In this document: one piece after another, positions 33,524-42,133 of the stretch
How positions within the stretch are numbered: the stretch's first letter is position 1
Layout: each line of letters starts with the position of its first letter
From: Halieaceae bacterium
Lineage (GTDB): Bacteria; Pseudomonadota; Gammaproteobacteria; Pseudomonadales; Halieaceae
Length of the DNA stretch: 53,510 nucleotides
Assembly: GCA_028280635.1 (NCBI GenBank)
Contig: JANQLM010000127.1
Location: forward strand, 1 to 53,510
Reading direction: 5' to 3'
Position numbers and translations under genes: made by a program
The notes under the pieces: generated by a model
Database searches by the model: none
Seen by the model: only the letters and a program-made list of their open reading frames with translations
What the model was told of the DNA's origin: nothing

Positions 33524-34705
33524 TTAAGCGGCGCGGCTGGCAGCCACGTCAAATTCCAGCCACAGGTGGTGGAAGCCCCGCAGCATGTGTGAGTGGGTGC
33601 GCTCGTTGCCGACCTCTGCGGGTCGCAGGGCAACAAAACGCTTGAGCAGTGCCTCCATGGCATAGCGCGCTTCCATGCGCCCCAACGGTGCTCCGATGCA
33701 AAAATGAATGCCGTGACCAAAGGTATGGTGGTGGGAGCGCCCGCGGTCCAGACGGAAACTGTCCGGGTCCTCGTAAATGCTCTCGTCGCGGTTGGCGGAG
33801 CCCATCAGCAGGGAAACCCGCTCACCGGCAGCTATGGCCTGGCCGTAAAACTCCACCTCCCGCGTGGCCTTGCGGTCGACGTATTGCACGGGCGCGTCAA
33901 AACGCAGGATTTCCTCGATGGCGGCATCAATCAGCGAGCGGTCAGTTCGCAACCGGTCCCAGTCAGCCGTGTGTTGCGACAGGTAGTGCAACAGGTTGCT
34001 CAACAGGTTGGTAGTGGTCTCGTTGCCGGCAATCAGCAGCAGGATGCTGAAACCGATGATGTCCTCGTCGCTGAGCACTTCGCCGTCAACCTCGGCGGTG
34101 ACCAGGCGGCTCACCAGGTCCTCACCGGGCGCGGCCCGTCGCTCCGGAATCATGGCCTGGAAGAAGGCAAACAGTTCACCGATGTCTTGCATGCGCCGTT
34201 CTTCGGGTATGTTGGCAGTGGCGGTCACGGCATCGGACCAGCGCTTGAAATCGGCGGCCCGATCACGGGGTATATCCATCAGGTCCGCGATCACCCGCAC
34301 CGGCAGCGGTATGGTCAGCGCCGCGGCGATATCGATGGGGGCCGAGGTGTCCAGAGCGGCCACCATGTCATGGGCCAGCACCGCCACGCCCTCCTCCATA
34401 TCCTTCAGGGCCCGGGTGGTAAAGGCGCGGTTTACCAGCGCGCGCAGCTTGGTATGGCGTGGTGGGTCATCCATCAACAGCGGCAGCATCAGGGTACTGC
34501 TGGGGGCGTCGGCATTGGAGGAGAAGGTTTCGGGGTCCTTGAATACCGTGCGAACGTCCTCGAAACGGCTCAGGATCCAGGACTTGTTTTCATCGTCCCA
34601 CCATACCGGCCGGCTGTTACGCCACTGTGCATAGCGCGGGTATGGGTCTTCCAGATACTGCTCATCGAAGAAGCGGTCGTCGGACGAGCGGTTGTTATTG
34701 GGCAT
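33524..34705 (-). CDS. Cytochrome P450
   Basis: The 393-residue soluble bacterial P450 has the I-helix motif AGNETT at 226-231, ExxR at 265-268 (EILR), and the heme ligand Cys336 in FGHGIHFCIGAPLGR. It would hydroxylate a hydrophobic compound using a ferredoxin system encoded elsewhere. The operon with a Rieske oxygenase and a divergent TetR regulator suggests an inducible pathway for a terpene, steroid or aromatic compound. No ferredoxin gene is adjacent. Confidence 0.94.
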   Translation of the reverse strand: MPNNNRSSDDRFFDEQYLEDPYPRYAQWRNSRPVWWDDENKSWILSRFEDVRTVFKDPETFSSNADAPSSTLMLPLLMDDPPRHTKLRALVNRAFTTRALKDMEEGVAVLAHDMVAALDTSAPIDIAAALTIPLPVRVIADLMDIPRDRAADFKRWSDAVTATANIPEERRMQDIGELFAFFQAMIPERRAAPGEDLVSRLVTAEVDGEVLSDEDIIGFSILLLIAGNETTTNLLSNLLHYLSQHTADWDRLRTDRSLIDAAIEEILRFDAPVQYVDRKATREVEFYGQAIAAGERVSLLMGSANRDESIYEDPDSFRLDRGRSHHHTFGHGIHFCIGAPLGRMEARYAMEALLKRFVALRPAEVGNERTHSHMLRGFHHLWLEFDVAASRAA

Positions 34706-34730
34706 TGCCTGGCACCTGAATCCCGGATCG

Positions 34731-34762
34731 ACAAGAAAGTATTACGCGTTATACTTTTCTGT
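34731..34762. promoter_or_regulatory. 32-bp near-perfect palindrome, likely TetR operator
   Basis: The palindrome centres on ACGCGT (34744-34749). The inner 20 bases, AAGTATTACGCGTTATACTT, are symmetric except for one base pair each side; the flanking six bases (ACAAGA and TTCTGT) are nearly symmetric. It occupies the 83-base gap between the P450 and TetR genes, overlapping the likely promoters of both. Self-regulation by the TetR protein is the natural inference. Confidence 0.82.
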
Positions 34763-34788
34763 CAAGCCAATCCGAAGCAGAGCAGCGC

Positions 34789-35424
34789 GTGGAAAACGTC
34801 CAGAGGAAAGCCTACAACTCCCCCCGTCAGGTCGAGCGGCAGCAGCGCATTCTCGCCACCGCGCGCCGGGAGATCTCCCGCGTTGGCTACGAGGGCCTGA
34901 CCATGCGCGGCCTGGCCGGCGCTTCCGGAGTGGCCCTGAAGACTCTCTATAACCTCTACTCCAGCAAGGATGAGTTGCTGTTCGCCGCAGTCGGTGATCT
35001 GCTTCAGGACCTGCAGGCGCTGCCGGAGGTGGCGGAGACCGAAGCGGGCCTGCCGCGCAGCCTGGCCTATACGCGGGTGCTGGGGGAAACCATTGTGCGC
35101 GAGCCGGCCTACGCCGACGCCATGGCCCGGGCCCTGTTCCAGTCACCCCCGGCCAACCGGCTGGTGGACATCCTGCTGCGGGACAGTGTCGCCCTGCTCG
35201 CCAGCGGGTTGGCGGAAGCAGACAGCCGGCGAGAACTGGCCGCCGGGACCGATATCTACGCGCTCGCCCGGCGCATGGTGGCCGCCCAGTGGGGCACGGT
35301 GCTGCTCTGGCAAAAAGGATTGCTGGTATTGGAAACCGTGCCGGCCGAGCTGCTCGCAGGTCAGGTGGCCCTGCTCCAGAGTGTCTGCCAGCCGGCGCGG
35401 CAGCGCTGGCTGGCGGCGTTATAG
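34789..35424 (+). CDS. TetR-family transcriptional regulator
   Basis: The 211-residue protein has the TetR DNA-binding helix-turn-helix at residues 17-64 (QRILATARREISRVGYEGLTMRGL and SGVALKTLYNLYSSKDELL) and a variable ligand-binding C-terminal domain. The start is GTG 34789. It is divergent from the P450-Rieske operon, with the palindrome between them, so it most probably represses that operon until a substrate-like ligand is present. Confidence 0.93.
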   Translation: MENVQRKAYNSPRQVERQQRILATARREISRVGYEGLTMRGLAGASGVALKTLYNLYSSKDELLFAAVGDLLQDLQALPEVAETEAGLPRSLAYTRVLGETIVREPAYADAMARALFQSPPANRLVDILLRDSVALLASGLAEADSRRELAAGTDIYALARRMVAAQWGTVLLWQKGLLVLETVPAELLAGQVALLQSVCQPARQRWLAAL

Positions 35425-35430
35425 ACGGCC

Positions 35431-36714
35431 TCAGCGCCCGGCCAGCAGCGCCTTCTGCAGGCTCATGATACGGCGGGTCGCCGCAAACACGGACATGTCC
35501 GGCGCCGCCCTGCCCTGTTTGCCCAGCTCATCGAGCTGGGCATAGAACCAGAACTGCACTGCAAAGCCCGCCACCGGGCGCAGCGCCTGGATCTTGCCGA
35601 GAAAAGCGAGCCAGCTTGGAAACAGGGAAAGCTGCTTCTCGTAGCGCGCCAGTTCCTCGGCACCGCCCAGCAACCGGGCGGGGGCATCAGTATCCACACA
35701 CATGGGCCGGCCGATGCCCACCACGTCGGCTGCGCCTGATGCTATCGCCTGTTCCATGGCGTCGCGGCGCCGGAAACCGCCGGTCACCATCAACGGAATG
35801 CTGACTTCGGCCTGCATGGCCTGGGCAAAATCCACGAAGTAGGCTTCCCGCGCCACGGTGGATTTGGCCACGTCCTGTTCTTCCACCGCCTCAATGCCTT
35901 CCATATCCAGCAGTTTCGGCTGCTCATAGGTACCGCCGGAAATCTCGATCAGATCGACACCGGCCTCCTGCAGCCAGCGCGCCACCTGCAGGCTGTCTTC
36001 GAAGGCGAAGCCGCCCTTCTGGAAGTCTGCGCTGTTGAGTTTTACGGCCACCGGGAAGTCGGGGCCGATCGCCGCGCGCACCGCCGTCACCGTTTCCAGC
36101 AGCGCCCGGGCGCGGTTTTCCAGGCTGCCGCCGTAGGCATCAGTGCGCAGGTTGCTGCGCGGGCTCAGGAAGGAAGACATCAGGTAGCCGTGGGCGGCGT
36201 GCACCTGCACACCGGTGAAGCCCGCCTGCTGGCAGGCAACCGCCGCCACCGCGAAGCGCTGCACCAGATCTTGGATTTCCGCGACGGTGAGCGCCACCGG
36301 CTCTCCGAACTGCCCGCCCGGCAGACCTACCTTTACCGCTGACGGCGCCTTGGGATGGGGATTCACCATTTTCTGGGTCTGGCGGCCGCCGTGACTGAGC
36401 TGAGCCCAGAACTGGTTGCCGTTGCGGGTCGCAGCGCTCGCCCAGTTCGACAGGGCCACCTGCATCGCCGCATCCGGGGCCCGGTCGATGACCACGTTGC
36501 CGGGGCGTTCCAGGTGATCGGCGTCGATCTGGATGTTGCCGGAGAGCAGCAGGCCTGCGCCGCCGTCGGACCAGAGTCCGTAAAGCTGGGCCAGAGCCGG
36601 TGTGGGCACTCCTTTCGGGGTGGCGAGGCCTTCGGTCATCGCCGCTTTGGCAAGGCGATTGGGCAGGCTGGTTCCGCAGGGCAGCCCCAGCGGGCTGGAA
36701 AGGATGTTGCTCAT
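35431..36714 (-). CDS. Old Yellow Enzyme-family NADH:flavin oxidoreductase
   Basis: The 427-residue protein is an FMN-dependent ene-reductase-like enzyme. It has the active-site segment HAAHGYLMSSFLSPRSNLRTDAYGGS, FMN-binding LSHGGRQTQK, and a C-terminal GIGRPMCVD phosphate-binding loop. It may reduce alpha,beta-unsaturated carbonyls or remove alkyl groups. The frame is open further upstream, but ATG 36714, with GGAG 6 bases earlier, starts the family N-terminus MSNILSSPLGLPCG. It follows the DUF427 gene by 44 bases. Confidence 0.93.
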   Translation of the reverse strand: MSNILSSPLGLPCGTSLPNRLAKAAMTEGLATPKGVPTPALAQLYGLWSDGGAGLLLSGNIQIDADHLERPGNVVIDRAPDAAMQVALSNWASAATRNGNQFWAQLSHGGRQTQKMVNPHPKAPSAVKVGLPGGQFGEPVALTVAEIQDLVQRFAVAAVACQQAGFTGVQVHAAHGYLMSSFLSPRSNLRTDAYGGSLENRARALLETVTAVRAAIGPDFPVAVKLNSADFQKGGFAFEDSLQVARWLQEAGVDLIEISGGTYEQPKLLDMEGIEAVEEQDVAKSTVAREAYFVDFAQAMQAEVSIPLMVTGGFRRRDAMEQAIASGAADVVGIGRPMCVDTDAPARLLGGAEELARYEKQLSLFPSWLAFLGKIQALRPVAGFAVQFWFYAQLDELGKQGRAAPDMSVFAATRRIMSLQKALLAGR

Positions 36715-36758
36715 GGTGGCTCCAGGCTTGCGAACTGCGCCGGAGTATAGCCTCGCCG

Positions 36759-37037
36759 CTATCCCACCCGCACGCCCTTCCAGAAGGCAACCCGGCCGAG
36801 AATCTCCGCAGCGGCGTCCTTGGGTTGCGGGTAGTACCACACCGCGTCGCCATTGATCTCGCCGTTCACCACCACGTTGTAGTAGTGCGCGGTGCCTTTC
36901 CAGGGGCAGACGCTGGTGGTGTCGCTGGGGGTGATCAGCGATTTGTCGAGGGCGTCTTCGGGAAAATAGTGGTTGCCTTCAACCACTACCGTATCGTCGG
37001 ATTCGGCTATCACCGTGTCGTTCCAGATGGCTTTCAT
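36759..37037 (-). CDS. DUF427-domain protein
   Basis: The 92-residue protein has the DUF427 fold: MKAIWNDTVIAESDDTVVVEGNHYFPEDALD, then CPWKGTAHYYNVVVNG and AVWYYPQPK. Function is unknown. I chose ATG 37037 because AAAGG lies 6 bases upstream; the frame continues upstream into repeats but has no family sequence there. It may be the first gene of a unit with the flavin oxidoreductase. Two direct TGACCTTTG repeats precede it. Confidence 0.85.
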   Translation of the reverse strand: MKAIWNDTVIAESDDTVVVEGNHYFPEDALDKSLITPSDTTSVCPWKGTAHYYNVVVNGEINGDAVWYYPQPKDAAAEILGRVAFWKGVRVG

Positions 37038-37041
37038 AAGC

Positions 37042-37073
37042 TGACCTTTGAAAGTGAAGGGCTGTGACCTTTG
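37042..37073. promoter_or_regulatory. Direct repeat TGACCTTTG, two copies
   Basis: Copies at 37042-37050 and 37065-37073 are identical and lie 23 bases apart, about two DNA turns. They are in the divergent gap between DUF427 and DUF1445. The first includes the DUF427 ribosome site. A regulator site is possible. Confidence 0.35.
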
Positions 37074-37140
37074 TACGTCCCACTTCCGTACCGGATTTGG
37101 GTGATGTGGCGCTTGTCGCAGCGCGGGGTATAGTTGAAGG

Positions 37141-37980
37141 ATGAGCGACCTGCCCCCCCAGACAACGCCACGGGCTCCTGATAAAGAGACGCCGCGGGCT
37201 CCTGATACAGAAACGCCGCGGGCGCTGCGCACGCGGATACGCGCAGGCGCATTTACCGGCAATACCTCGGGTTATGCGCCGGGCCATGTGCAGTGCAATA
37301 TCGTCATCCTGCCCAAGGCCTGGGCCGGGGATTTCCTGCGCTTTTGCCAGCTCAATCCCAAGCCCTGCCCATTGGTCGCCAGCGGCGAGGCCGGCGACCC
37401 CAGCCTGCCCACCCTCGGGGATATCGACATTCGCAGCGATGTGCCCAGCTACCGCATCTTTCGGGACGGCGAACTGGCCGAAGAAGTCACTGACATACGG
37501 GCCCTGTGGCAGGACGACCTTGTGACCTTCGCCCTGGGCTGCTCCTTCAGCTTCGAGGAGGCCCTGATGGCCGACGGCCTGGAGGTGCGCAACATCGCCG
37601 AGGGTGTCAACGTGCCCATGTACCGCAGCAACATCGCCTGCGAGCCGGCGGGCCCGTTCAGCGGCAACATGGTAGTGAGCATGCGACCTTTCCTGGCAGC
37701 GGACGCCATCCGCGCGGTGCAGATATGCACACGCTTTCCCTCGGTCCACGGCGCCCCGGTCCACCTCGGCGACCCGGCCCTGATCGGCATCGAGGAACTC
37801 GGCGCGCCGGACTACGGCGACGCCGTCACCGTGAAGCAGGATGAACTGCCGGTGTTCTGGGCCTGCGGGGTCACGCCCCAGGTTGCCCTGGAGCAGGCCA
37901 GGCCGCCGCTCTGTATCACCCACAGCCCCGGCTGTATGCTGGTTACCGACCTGCCCAACAGCAGGCTGGCTATTCTCTAG
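37141..37980 (+). CDS. DUF1445 protein (YcsI/putative hydro-lyase; N-terminal half of DGLUCY)
   Basis: The 279-residue protein is a DUF1445 member. After about 30 residues it shows the family opening [28 protein letters not shown], then [22 protein letters not shown] and the C-terminal [13 protein letters not shown]. In vertebrate DGLUCY this domain is fused to DUF4392 in an enzyme that cyclises D-glutamate to 5-oxo-D-proline. Here it is a separate gene upstream of pxpABC. The N-terminal 30 residues come from a 24-base tandem repeat (PRAPDKET and so on) absent from the family. The ATG directly follows a TATAGT box, so the mRNA could be leaderless. Confidence 0.9.
   Translation: MSDLPPQTTPRAPDKETPRAPDTETPRALRTRIRAGAFTGNTSGYAPGHVQCNIVILPKAWAGDFLRFCQLNPKPCPLVASGEAGDPSLPTLGDIDIRSDVPSYRIFRDGELAEEVTDIRALWQDDLVTFALGCSFSFEEALMADGLEVRNIAEGVNVPMYRSNIACEPAGPFSGNMVVSMRPFLAADAIRAVQICTRFPSVHGAPVHLGDPALIGIEELGAPDYGDAVTVKQDELPVFWACGVTPQVALEQARPPLCITHSPGCMLVTDLPNSRLAIL
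37165..37233 (+). repeat. In-frame 24-bp tandem repeat in the DUF1445 N-terminus
   Basis: Units at 37165-37188 and 37189-37212 match at 21 of 24 bases, and a third starts at 37213 and fades after about 11 bases. Each unit adds eight residues, TPRAPD(K/T)E. The repeat is plus-strand and coding; its period equals that of the repeat behind the SDR gene, but the sequences differ. Confidence 0.85.
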
Positions 37981-38008
37981 ACAAGACTCTTAGCGAACAG
38001 GACACCTC

Positions 38009-38746
38009 ATGTTTTTGAACTGCGATCTCGGTGAGAGCTTCGGCGCCTGGACCATGGGCCTGGACGCGGAGGTGATGCCCTACATCGACCAGGCCAATGT
38101 CGCCACCGGATTCCACGCTGGCGACCCGGTAGTGATGCAGCGCACCCTGAGGATGGCCAAAGACCATGGCGTGACCGTGGGCGCCCACCCGTCCTACCCG
38201 GACCTGGGCGGCTTCGGGCGCCGTTCCATGGCCTGTTCGTCGGAAGAAATCATCGCCAGCCTGCACTACCAGGTGGCGGCCATGGACGGCATGGCACGGG
38301 TGGCCGGCATTGAGCTGCGCTATGTGAAACCCCACGGCGCCCTGTACAACGACATGATGGCCAAAGACGAAGTGCGTGCGGCCATCATTGAAGCCCTTGC
38401 CAGCTACCACCGCCCGCTGGCGCTGATGCTGCAGGCGACGCCACAGGTCGAGCAGCACCGCGCTGAAGCCGAGGCCGCCGGCGTCGAGACCTGGTTCGAA
38501 GCCTTTGCCGACCGCTGTTACACCGATGACGGCAAACTGCTGTCGCGGCGCCTGGCAGGCGCGGTCCATACCCGCGACAAGATGCTGGCCCAGGTAAAGC
38601 AGCTATGCGCTGAAGGCACGTTGACGACCGTCAGCGGTATCGAGCTGCCCATCGCCGCCGACACGCTCTGTGTGCATGGCGACAATGCCGAAGGTGTGGC
38701 CGCTATTCGCGATATTCGCGCCCTGGTCGATCAGGCTGCGGACTAG
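38009..38746 (+). CDS. pxpA: 5-oxoprolinase subunit A (LamB/YcsF family)
   Basis: The 245-residue protein contains the family blocks NCDLGESFG, HAGDP, GAHPSYPDLGGFGRR and KPHGALYNDM. PxpA acts with PxpB and PxpC in the ATP-dependent cleavage of 5-oxo-L-proline to L-glutamate, and is the likely ring-opening or ATP-binding subunit. It lies 28 bases after DUF1445 and 7 bases before pxpB. The operon order A-B-C is standard, but the flanking genes are not. Confidence 0.95.
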   Translation: MFLNCDLGESFGAWTMGLDAEVMPYIDQANVATGFHAGDPVVMQRTLRMAKDHGVTVGAHPSYPDLGGFGRRSMACSSEEIIASLHYQVAAMDGMARVAGIELRYVKPHGALYNDMMAKDEVRAAIIEALASYHRPLALMLQATPQVEQHRAEAEAAGVETWFEAFADRCYTDDGKLLSRRLAGAVHTRDKMLAQVKQLCAEGTLTTVSGIELPIAADTLCVHGDNAEGVAAIRDIRALVDQAAD

Positions 38747-38753
38747 CACTCCC

Positions 38754-39431
38754 ATGCAGATTCATTTCGCAGGCGAAGATGCCCTGATCGTCTACCTGGG
38801 CGAAGAAGCCAGCCCGGAGGTGTCGGGCCGGGTGCAGGCTGCCGCCACGGCGATAGAAGCCGCCCTGGGACCGGCGCTGGTTGACCTGGTGCCTTCCTAC
38901 GCCTCGGTGCTGGTGATTTACAACATGCTGGAGATAGACCACCTCGCGGCCAGGCATCGCATTCACGCTGCGCTGGATAGTATGGAAGCCGGCACCGCTC
39001 GCGAGGGCGCCCTGGTCACGCTGCCAGTGTTCTACGACCCGGAGGTGGGCCCCGACCTGGAAGCTCTGGCGGACAGGGCCGGGCTGGATGTCGAGGAGGT
39101 TATTCAAATCCACCTGGATACCGAGTACCGGGTGTACGCCATCGGCTTTGCTCCGGGGTTTGCCTACCTTGGCCAGGTGGACGGCCGCATCGCCGCCCCG
39201 CGCCTCACCACGCCAAGGCAATCGGTGCCGCGCGGCGCCGTGGCGATCGCCGACCGGCAGACCGCGGTGTACCCCGCACCCTCCCCCGGCGGCTGGAACC
39301 TGATCGGTCGCTGCCCGCAGCGTATGTTTGACCCCGAGGCGTCGCCCACCATGCCAGTGAACGTCGGCGACCGGGTGCAGTTCGAAGCCATCGATCGCCA
39401 GGCCTTCCTCGATCTGGGAGGCGAACTGTGA
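38754..39431 (+). CDS. pxpB: 5-oxoprolinase subunit B (KipI-like)
   Basis: The 225-residue protein is a KipI/PxpB. Its C-terminal domain has the family block GFAPGFAYLGQVDGRI, then PRLTTPRQSVPRGAVAIADRQTAVYP and GGWNLIGR. It forms a complex with PxpC that takes part in 5-oxoproline hydrolysis. The frame is open upstream into pxpA, but ATG 38754 begins the family sequence MQIHFAGEDALIVYLG. Its stop overlaps the pxpC start (GTGA). Confidence 0.95.
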   Translation: MQIHFAGEDALIVYLGEEASPEVSGRVQAAATAIEAALGPALVDLVPSYASVLVIYNMLEIDHLAARHRIHAALDSMEAGTAREGALVTLPVFYDPEVGPDLEALADRAGLDVEEVIQIHLDTEYRVYAIGFAPGFAYLGQVDGRIAAPRLTTPRQSVPRGAVAIADRQTAVYPAPSPGGWNLIGRCPQRMFDPEASPTMPVNVGDRVQFEAIDRQAFLDLGGEL

Positions 39432-40369
39432 GCGGCTTCGGCATCGTCAACCCGGGCATGCTGAGCCTGCTCCAGGACGGCGGCCGCTACGGCCAACACC
39501 GGATTGGCCTGACCACCGGCGGACCGCTGGACCGCTTCGCCATGAGCTGGGCCAACCGCCTGGTGCACAACGCCCCGGATATCACGGCCATTGAGGCGAG
39601 CTTTGGCGGTCTCAAGCTGGAATCCCACATCAACACCCTGGTAGCGGTAACCGGCGGTGACCAGGCGCTAAGCATCAACGGCGTGGAAAAAGCCATCTGG
39701 CGCAGCCATGTGGTCGAAGCGGGTGACATCATCGAACTGGGCTTTGCCAAACAATTCTGCCGCAGCTATCTCGCCGTGCACGGTGGCTTTCAGGTGAAGC
39801 CGGATTTTGGCAGCACAGCCACCGTGGTACGGGAAGGTATCGGCGGCCTCTCCGGGGGCAAACTGGACAGCAGCGACCACCTGCCGGCACGGGGCACCAC
39901 TGAGCGCCAGTGCCTGCAACTGAATGACCCCAACCGCACCCCCTACCAGACCGAAGTAGCGGTGCGGGTACTGCCCGGCTACCAGGCGCAGCATTTCCCG
40001 CGCCTGGAGCAGCGGCGCTTCTTTTCTGGCGCCTACACCGTTACCGAGCGCGCCGACCGCATGGGTTACCGCCTGGAGGGGCCGGCCATTGCCTGCGACA
40101 TCAAAGGCATTCTTTCCGAGGGTATCTGCATGGGCGCCATCCAGATTCCCGCCGACGGCCAGCCCATCGTGCTGTTACAGGACCGCCAGACCATCGGCGG
40201 CTACCCCAAGATAGGCTCCGCGCTGTCACTGGATACCGGTAGACTGGCCCAGCTTATGCCCGGCGCCACGGTGCGCTTTGAGCCTGTGACACCCCACGCC
40301 GCTGACAACCTGTTCCATATGGCCCACAGCATGCACCAACGTATGACCCTGGACCCCGTAAATGACTGA
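39428..40369 (+). CDS. pxpC: 5-oxoprolinase subunit C (KipA-like, biotin-dependent carboxyltransferase fold)
   Basis: The 313-residue protein has the KipA blocks GMLSLLQDGGRYGQHRIGLTTGG and CRSYLAVHGGF, and the end part SEGICMGAIQIPADGQPIVLLQDRQTIGGYPKIG. With PxpB it forms the second component of bacterial 5-oxoprolinase. The GTG start overlaps the pxpB stop. The last bases overlap an ATG for the next gene. Confidence 0.95.
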   Translation: MSGFGIVNPGMLSLLQDGGRYGQHRIGLTTGGPLDRFAMSWANRLVHNAPDITAIEASFGGLKLESHINTLVAVTGGDQALSINGVEKAIWRSHVVEAGDIIELGFAKQFCRSYLAVHGGFQVKPDFGSTATVVREGIGGLSGGKLDSSDHLPARGTTERQCLQLNDPNRTPYQTEVAVRVLPGYQAQHFPRLEQRRFFSGAYTVTERADRMGYRLEGPAIACDIKGILSEGICMGAIQIPADGQPIVLLQDRQTIGGYPKIGSALSLDTGRLAQLMPGATVRFEPVTPHAADNLFHMAHSMHQRMTLDPVND

Positions 40370-40394
40370 TTCCGCCGCAGACAAGGAGATGGCA

Positions 40395-41285
40395 ATGAGT
40401 GTTGCTATCGAGAACCTGCTGGTAGAGCGGAATCACCGCGGTATGGCGACCGTGCAGGCGGTATTGGAACCCGGCTACTTTCTACGCGCGGCGCGGGCCC
40501 TGCGGGATATCAGCGGCACAGTGCTGATCGGCACCGGCTTCCCGGTGGACGACACCTACGAAACCGACGGGCCGGTGGGCGCGCTGGCCCTGTATGACAC
40601 TCTGGAATACCTCGGCGCGCAACCGATGTTGGTGTGCGGCACCCCCCTGTCCGCAACGCTGGCCGAAGACTACCGGGTACACGATATCGCGGTAGGCAAC
40701 AGCGCCGGCCGCGTCACCGACCAGGGCATTGAGCCGGTACGCCTGCGTGGCGGCCGCCGCACCGGTGACCCGGAAATCAGTACCCTGGATGCCCTGGTGA
40801 GCATGGTTCCCAGTGCCGTAATAAGCATCGAGCGCCCGGGGCTGACCGCCGAGGGCCGTTACTACAATATGCGCGGCGAGGACATTACCGAGCGCTGCGC
40901 CTGCTTTGACTACTTTGTGGAACTGGCGGGCTGCCCCACGATTGCCATCGGCGACGGCGGCAACGAGATCGGCATGGGTAACGCGCAGGAGGCCATCAAG
41001 GCACTGGAGCTGGAACCGTCCACGACTCGCTGCGACGAACTGCTGGTGGCCGACGTATCCAACTGGGGCGCCTACGGCTTGATCGCCCTGCTCGGCTACT
41101 GGCGTGGTGAGGACCTGCTGGCGCGCATTTCGCCGGCCGCCCTGCTGGCATACCTGAGTGAACGTGGCAGCGTGGACGGCGTGACCCGGGAGCCCACAGC
41201 TACCGAGGATGGTTTCGAAGTGGAAATCGGCGAAACTATCCTCAACTCCCTGCGAGAGATAACCGGCTTTGGAGAAGCAGCATGA
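40395..41285 (+). CDS. DUF4392 protein (D-glutamate cyclase-like, C-terminal half of DGLUCY)
   Basis: The 296-residue protein is a DUF4392 member: the sugar-phosphate-binding-like segment GTGFPVDDTYETDGPVGALAL, and IAIGDGGNEIGMGNAQEAI near the C-terminus, which is the most conserved block. The animal DGLUCY fuses this to DUF1445. The start at ATG 40395 has GGAG 6 bases before it; the ATG at 40362, inside pxpC, has none. It overlaps the aminotransferase start (ATGA). The predicted action is D-glutamate to 5-oxo-D-proline, alone or with the DUF1445 protein; this is inferred from the animal enzyme. Confidence 0.9.
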   Translation: MSVAIENLLVERNHRGMATVQAVLEPGYFLRAARALRDISGTVLIGTGFPVDDTYETDGPVGALALYDTLEYLGAQPMLVCGTPLSATLAEDYRVHDIAVGNSAGRVTDQGIEPVRLRGGRRTGDPEISTLDALVSMVPSAVISIERPGLTAEGRYYNMRGEDITERCACFDYFVELAGCPTIAIGDGGNEIGMGNAQEAIKALELEPSTTRCDELLVADVSNWGAYGLIALLGYWRGEDLLARISPAALLAYLSERGSVDGVTREPTATEDGFEVEIGETILNSLREITGFGEAA

Positions 41286-42133
41286 CTATCGCATACCTCA
41301 ACGGTGACTTCCTGCCGCTGGAACAGGCGCGGATCAGCCCACTGGACCGGGGCTTCCTGTTCGGCGACGGTATCTACGAGGTGGTGCCCTCCTACGGCGG
41401 ACGCATGGTGGGTTTCGGCCCGCATATGGAGCGTATGAGAAACGGCCTGGCAGCCATCAACATCAAGCTCAACTGGGACGAAGAGCAGTGGCACAAGGTG
41501 TGCGACGAGTTGATCGAGAAGAACGGCGGCGGCGATCTGGGAATCTACCTGCACGTAAGCCGCGGTGCCGACAGCAACCGCAACCACGCCTACCCGCAGG
41601 GCATTGAACCCACCGTATTTGGCTACACCTTCGACATTCCGCCGGCGCCGGTGGCAGACCGCGGCACCACCAGGACCTTTGCGGTGACCACCACCCAGGA
41701 CCTGCGCTGGAAGCGCTGCAATATCAAGTCCACGGCGCTGCTCGGCAACGTTATGCACTACAACCAGGGCAACGGCAGCGACGAGACCATCCTCTACAAT
41801 GCCGATGGCGAAATTACCGAGGCCGCCGCCTGCAACGTGTTTATCGTCAAAGACGGCGTGGTGGCGACCCCGGACACCGATCACCAGATACTGCCCGGCA
41901 TCACCCGCCTGCTGCTGGTGGAAATCCTGCGGGCCGACGGCAGCATTCCCGTTGAGGAACGCGTGGTTACCCTGGATGAACTGCGCCATGCGGACGAGGT
42001 GTGGCTGACCTCTTCCACCAAGGAGGTGGGCCCGGTGGTAATGATCGATGGCGCCCCGGTGGGCAACGGCGAACCCGGCGATGTGTGGGAGCGCGCCCAG
42101 GCCCTGTTCTCGGAATACAAATACGACTACTGA
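41282..42133 (+). CDS. dat: D-amino-acid aminotransferase (PLP class IV)
   Basis: The 283-residue enzyme is a fold-type IV transaminase. PLP binds Lys149 in NIKSTALLGN. Tyr32 and the Arg100-x-His102 pair in SRGADSNRNHAYP match the carboxylate trap of D-alanine aminotransferase (Tyr31, Arg98, His100 in Bacillus), which distinguishes it from branched-chain transaminases. It should convert D-alanine plus 2-oxoglutarate to pyruvate plus D-glutamate. It overlaps both DUF4392 and alanine racemase by single start-stop overlaps, so the three proteins are probably made together. Confidence 0.93.
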   Translation: MTIAYLNGDFLPLEQARISPLDRGFLFGDGIYEVVPSYGGRMVGFGPHMERMRNGLAAINIKLNWDEEQWHKVCDELIEKNGGGDLGIYLHVSRGADSNRNHAYPQGIEPTVFGYTFDIPPAPVADRGTTRTFAVTTTQDLRWKRCNIKSTALLGNVMHYNQGNGSDETILYNADGEITEAAACNVFIVKDGVVATPDTDHQILPGITRLLLVEILRADGSIPVEERVVTLDELRHADEVWLTSSTKEVGPVVMIDGAPVGNGEPGDVWERAQALFSEYKYDY

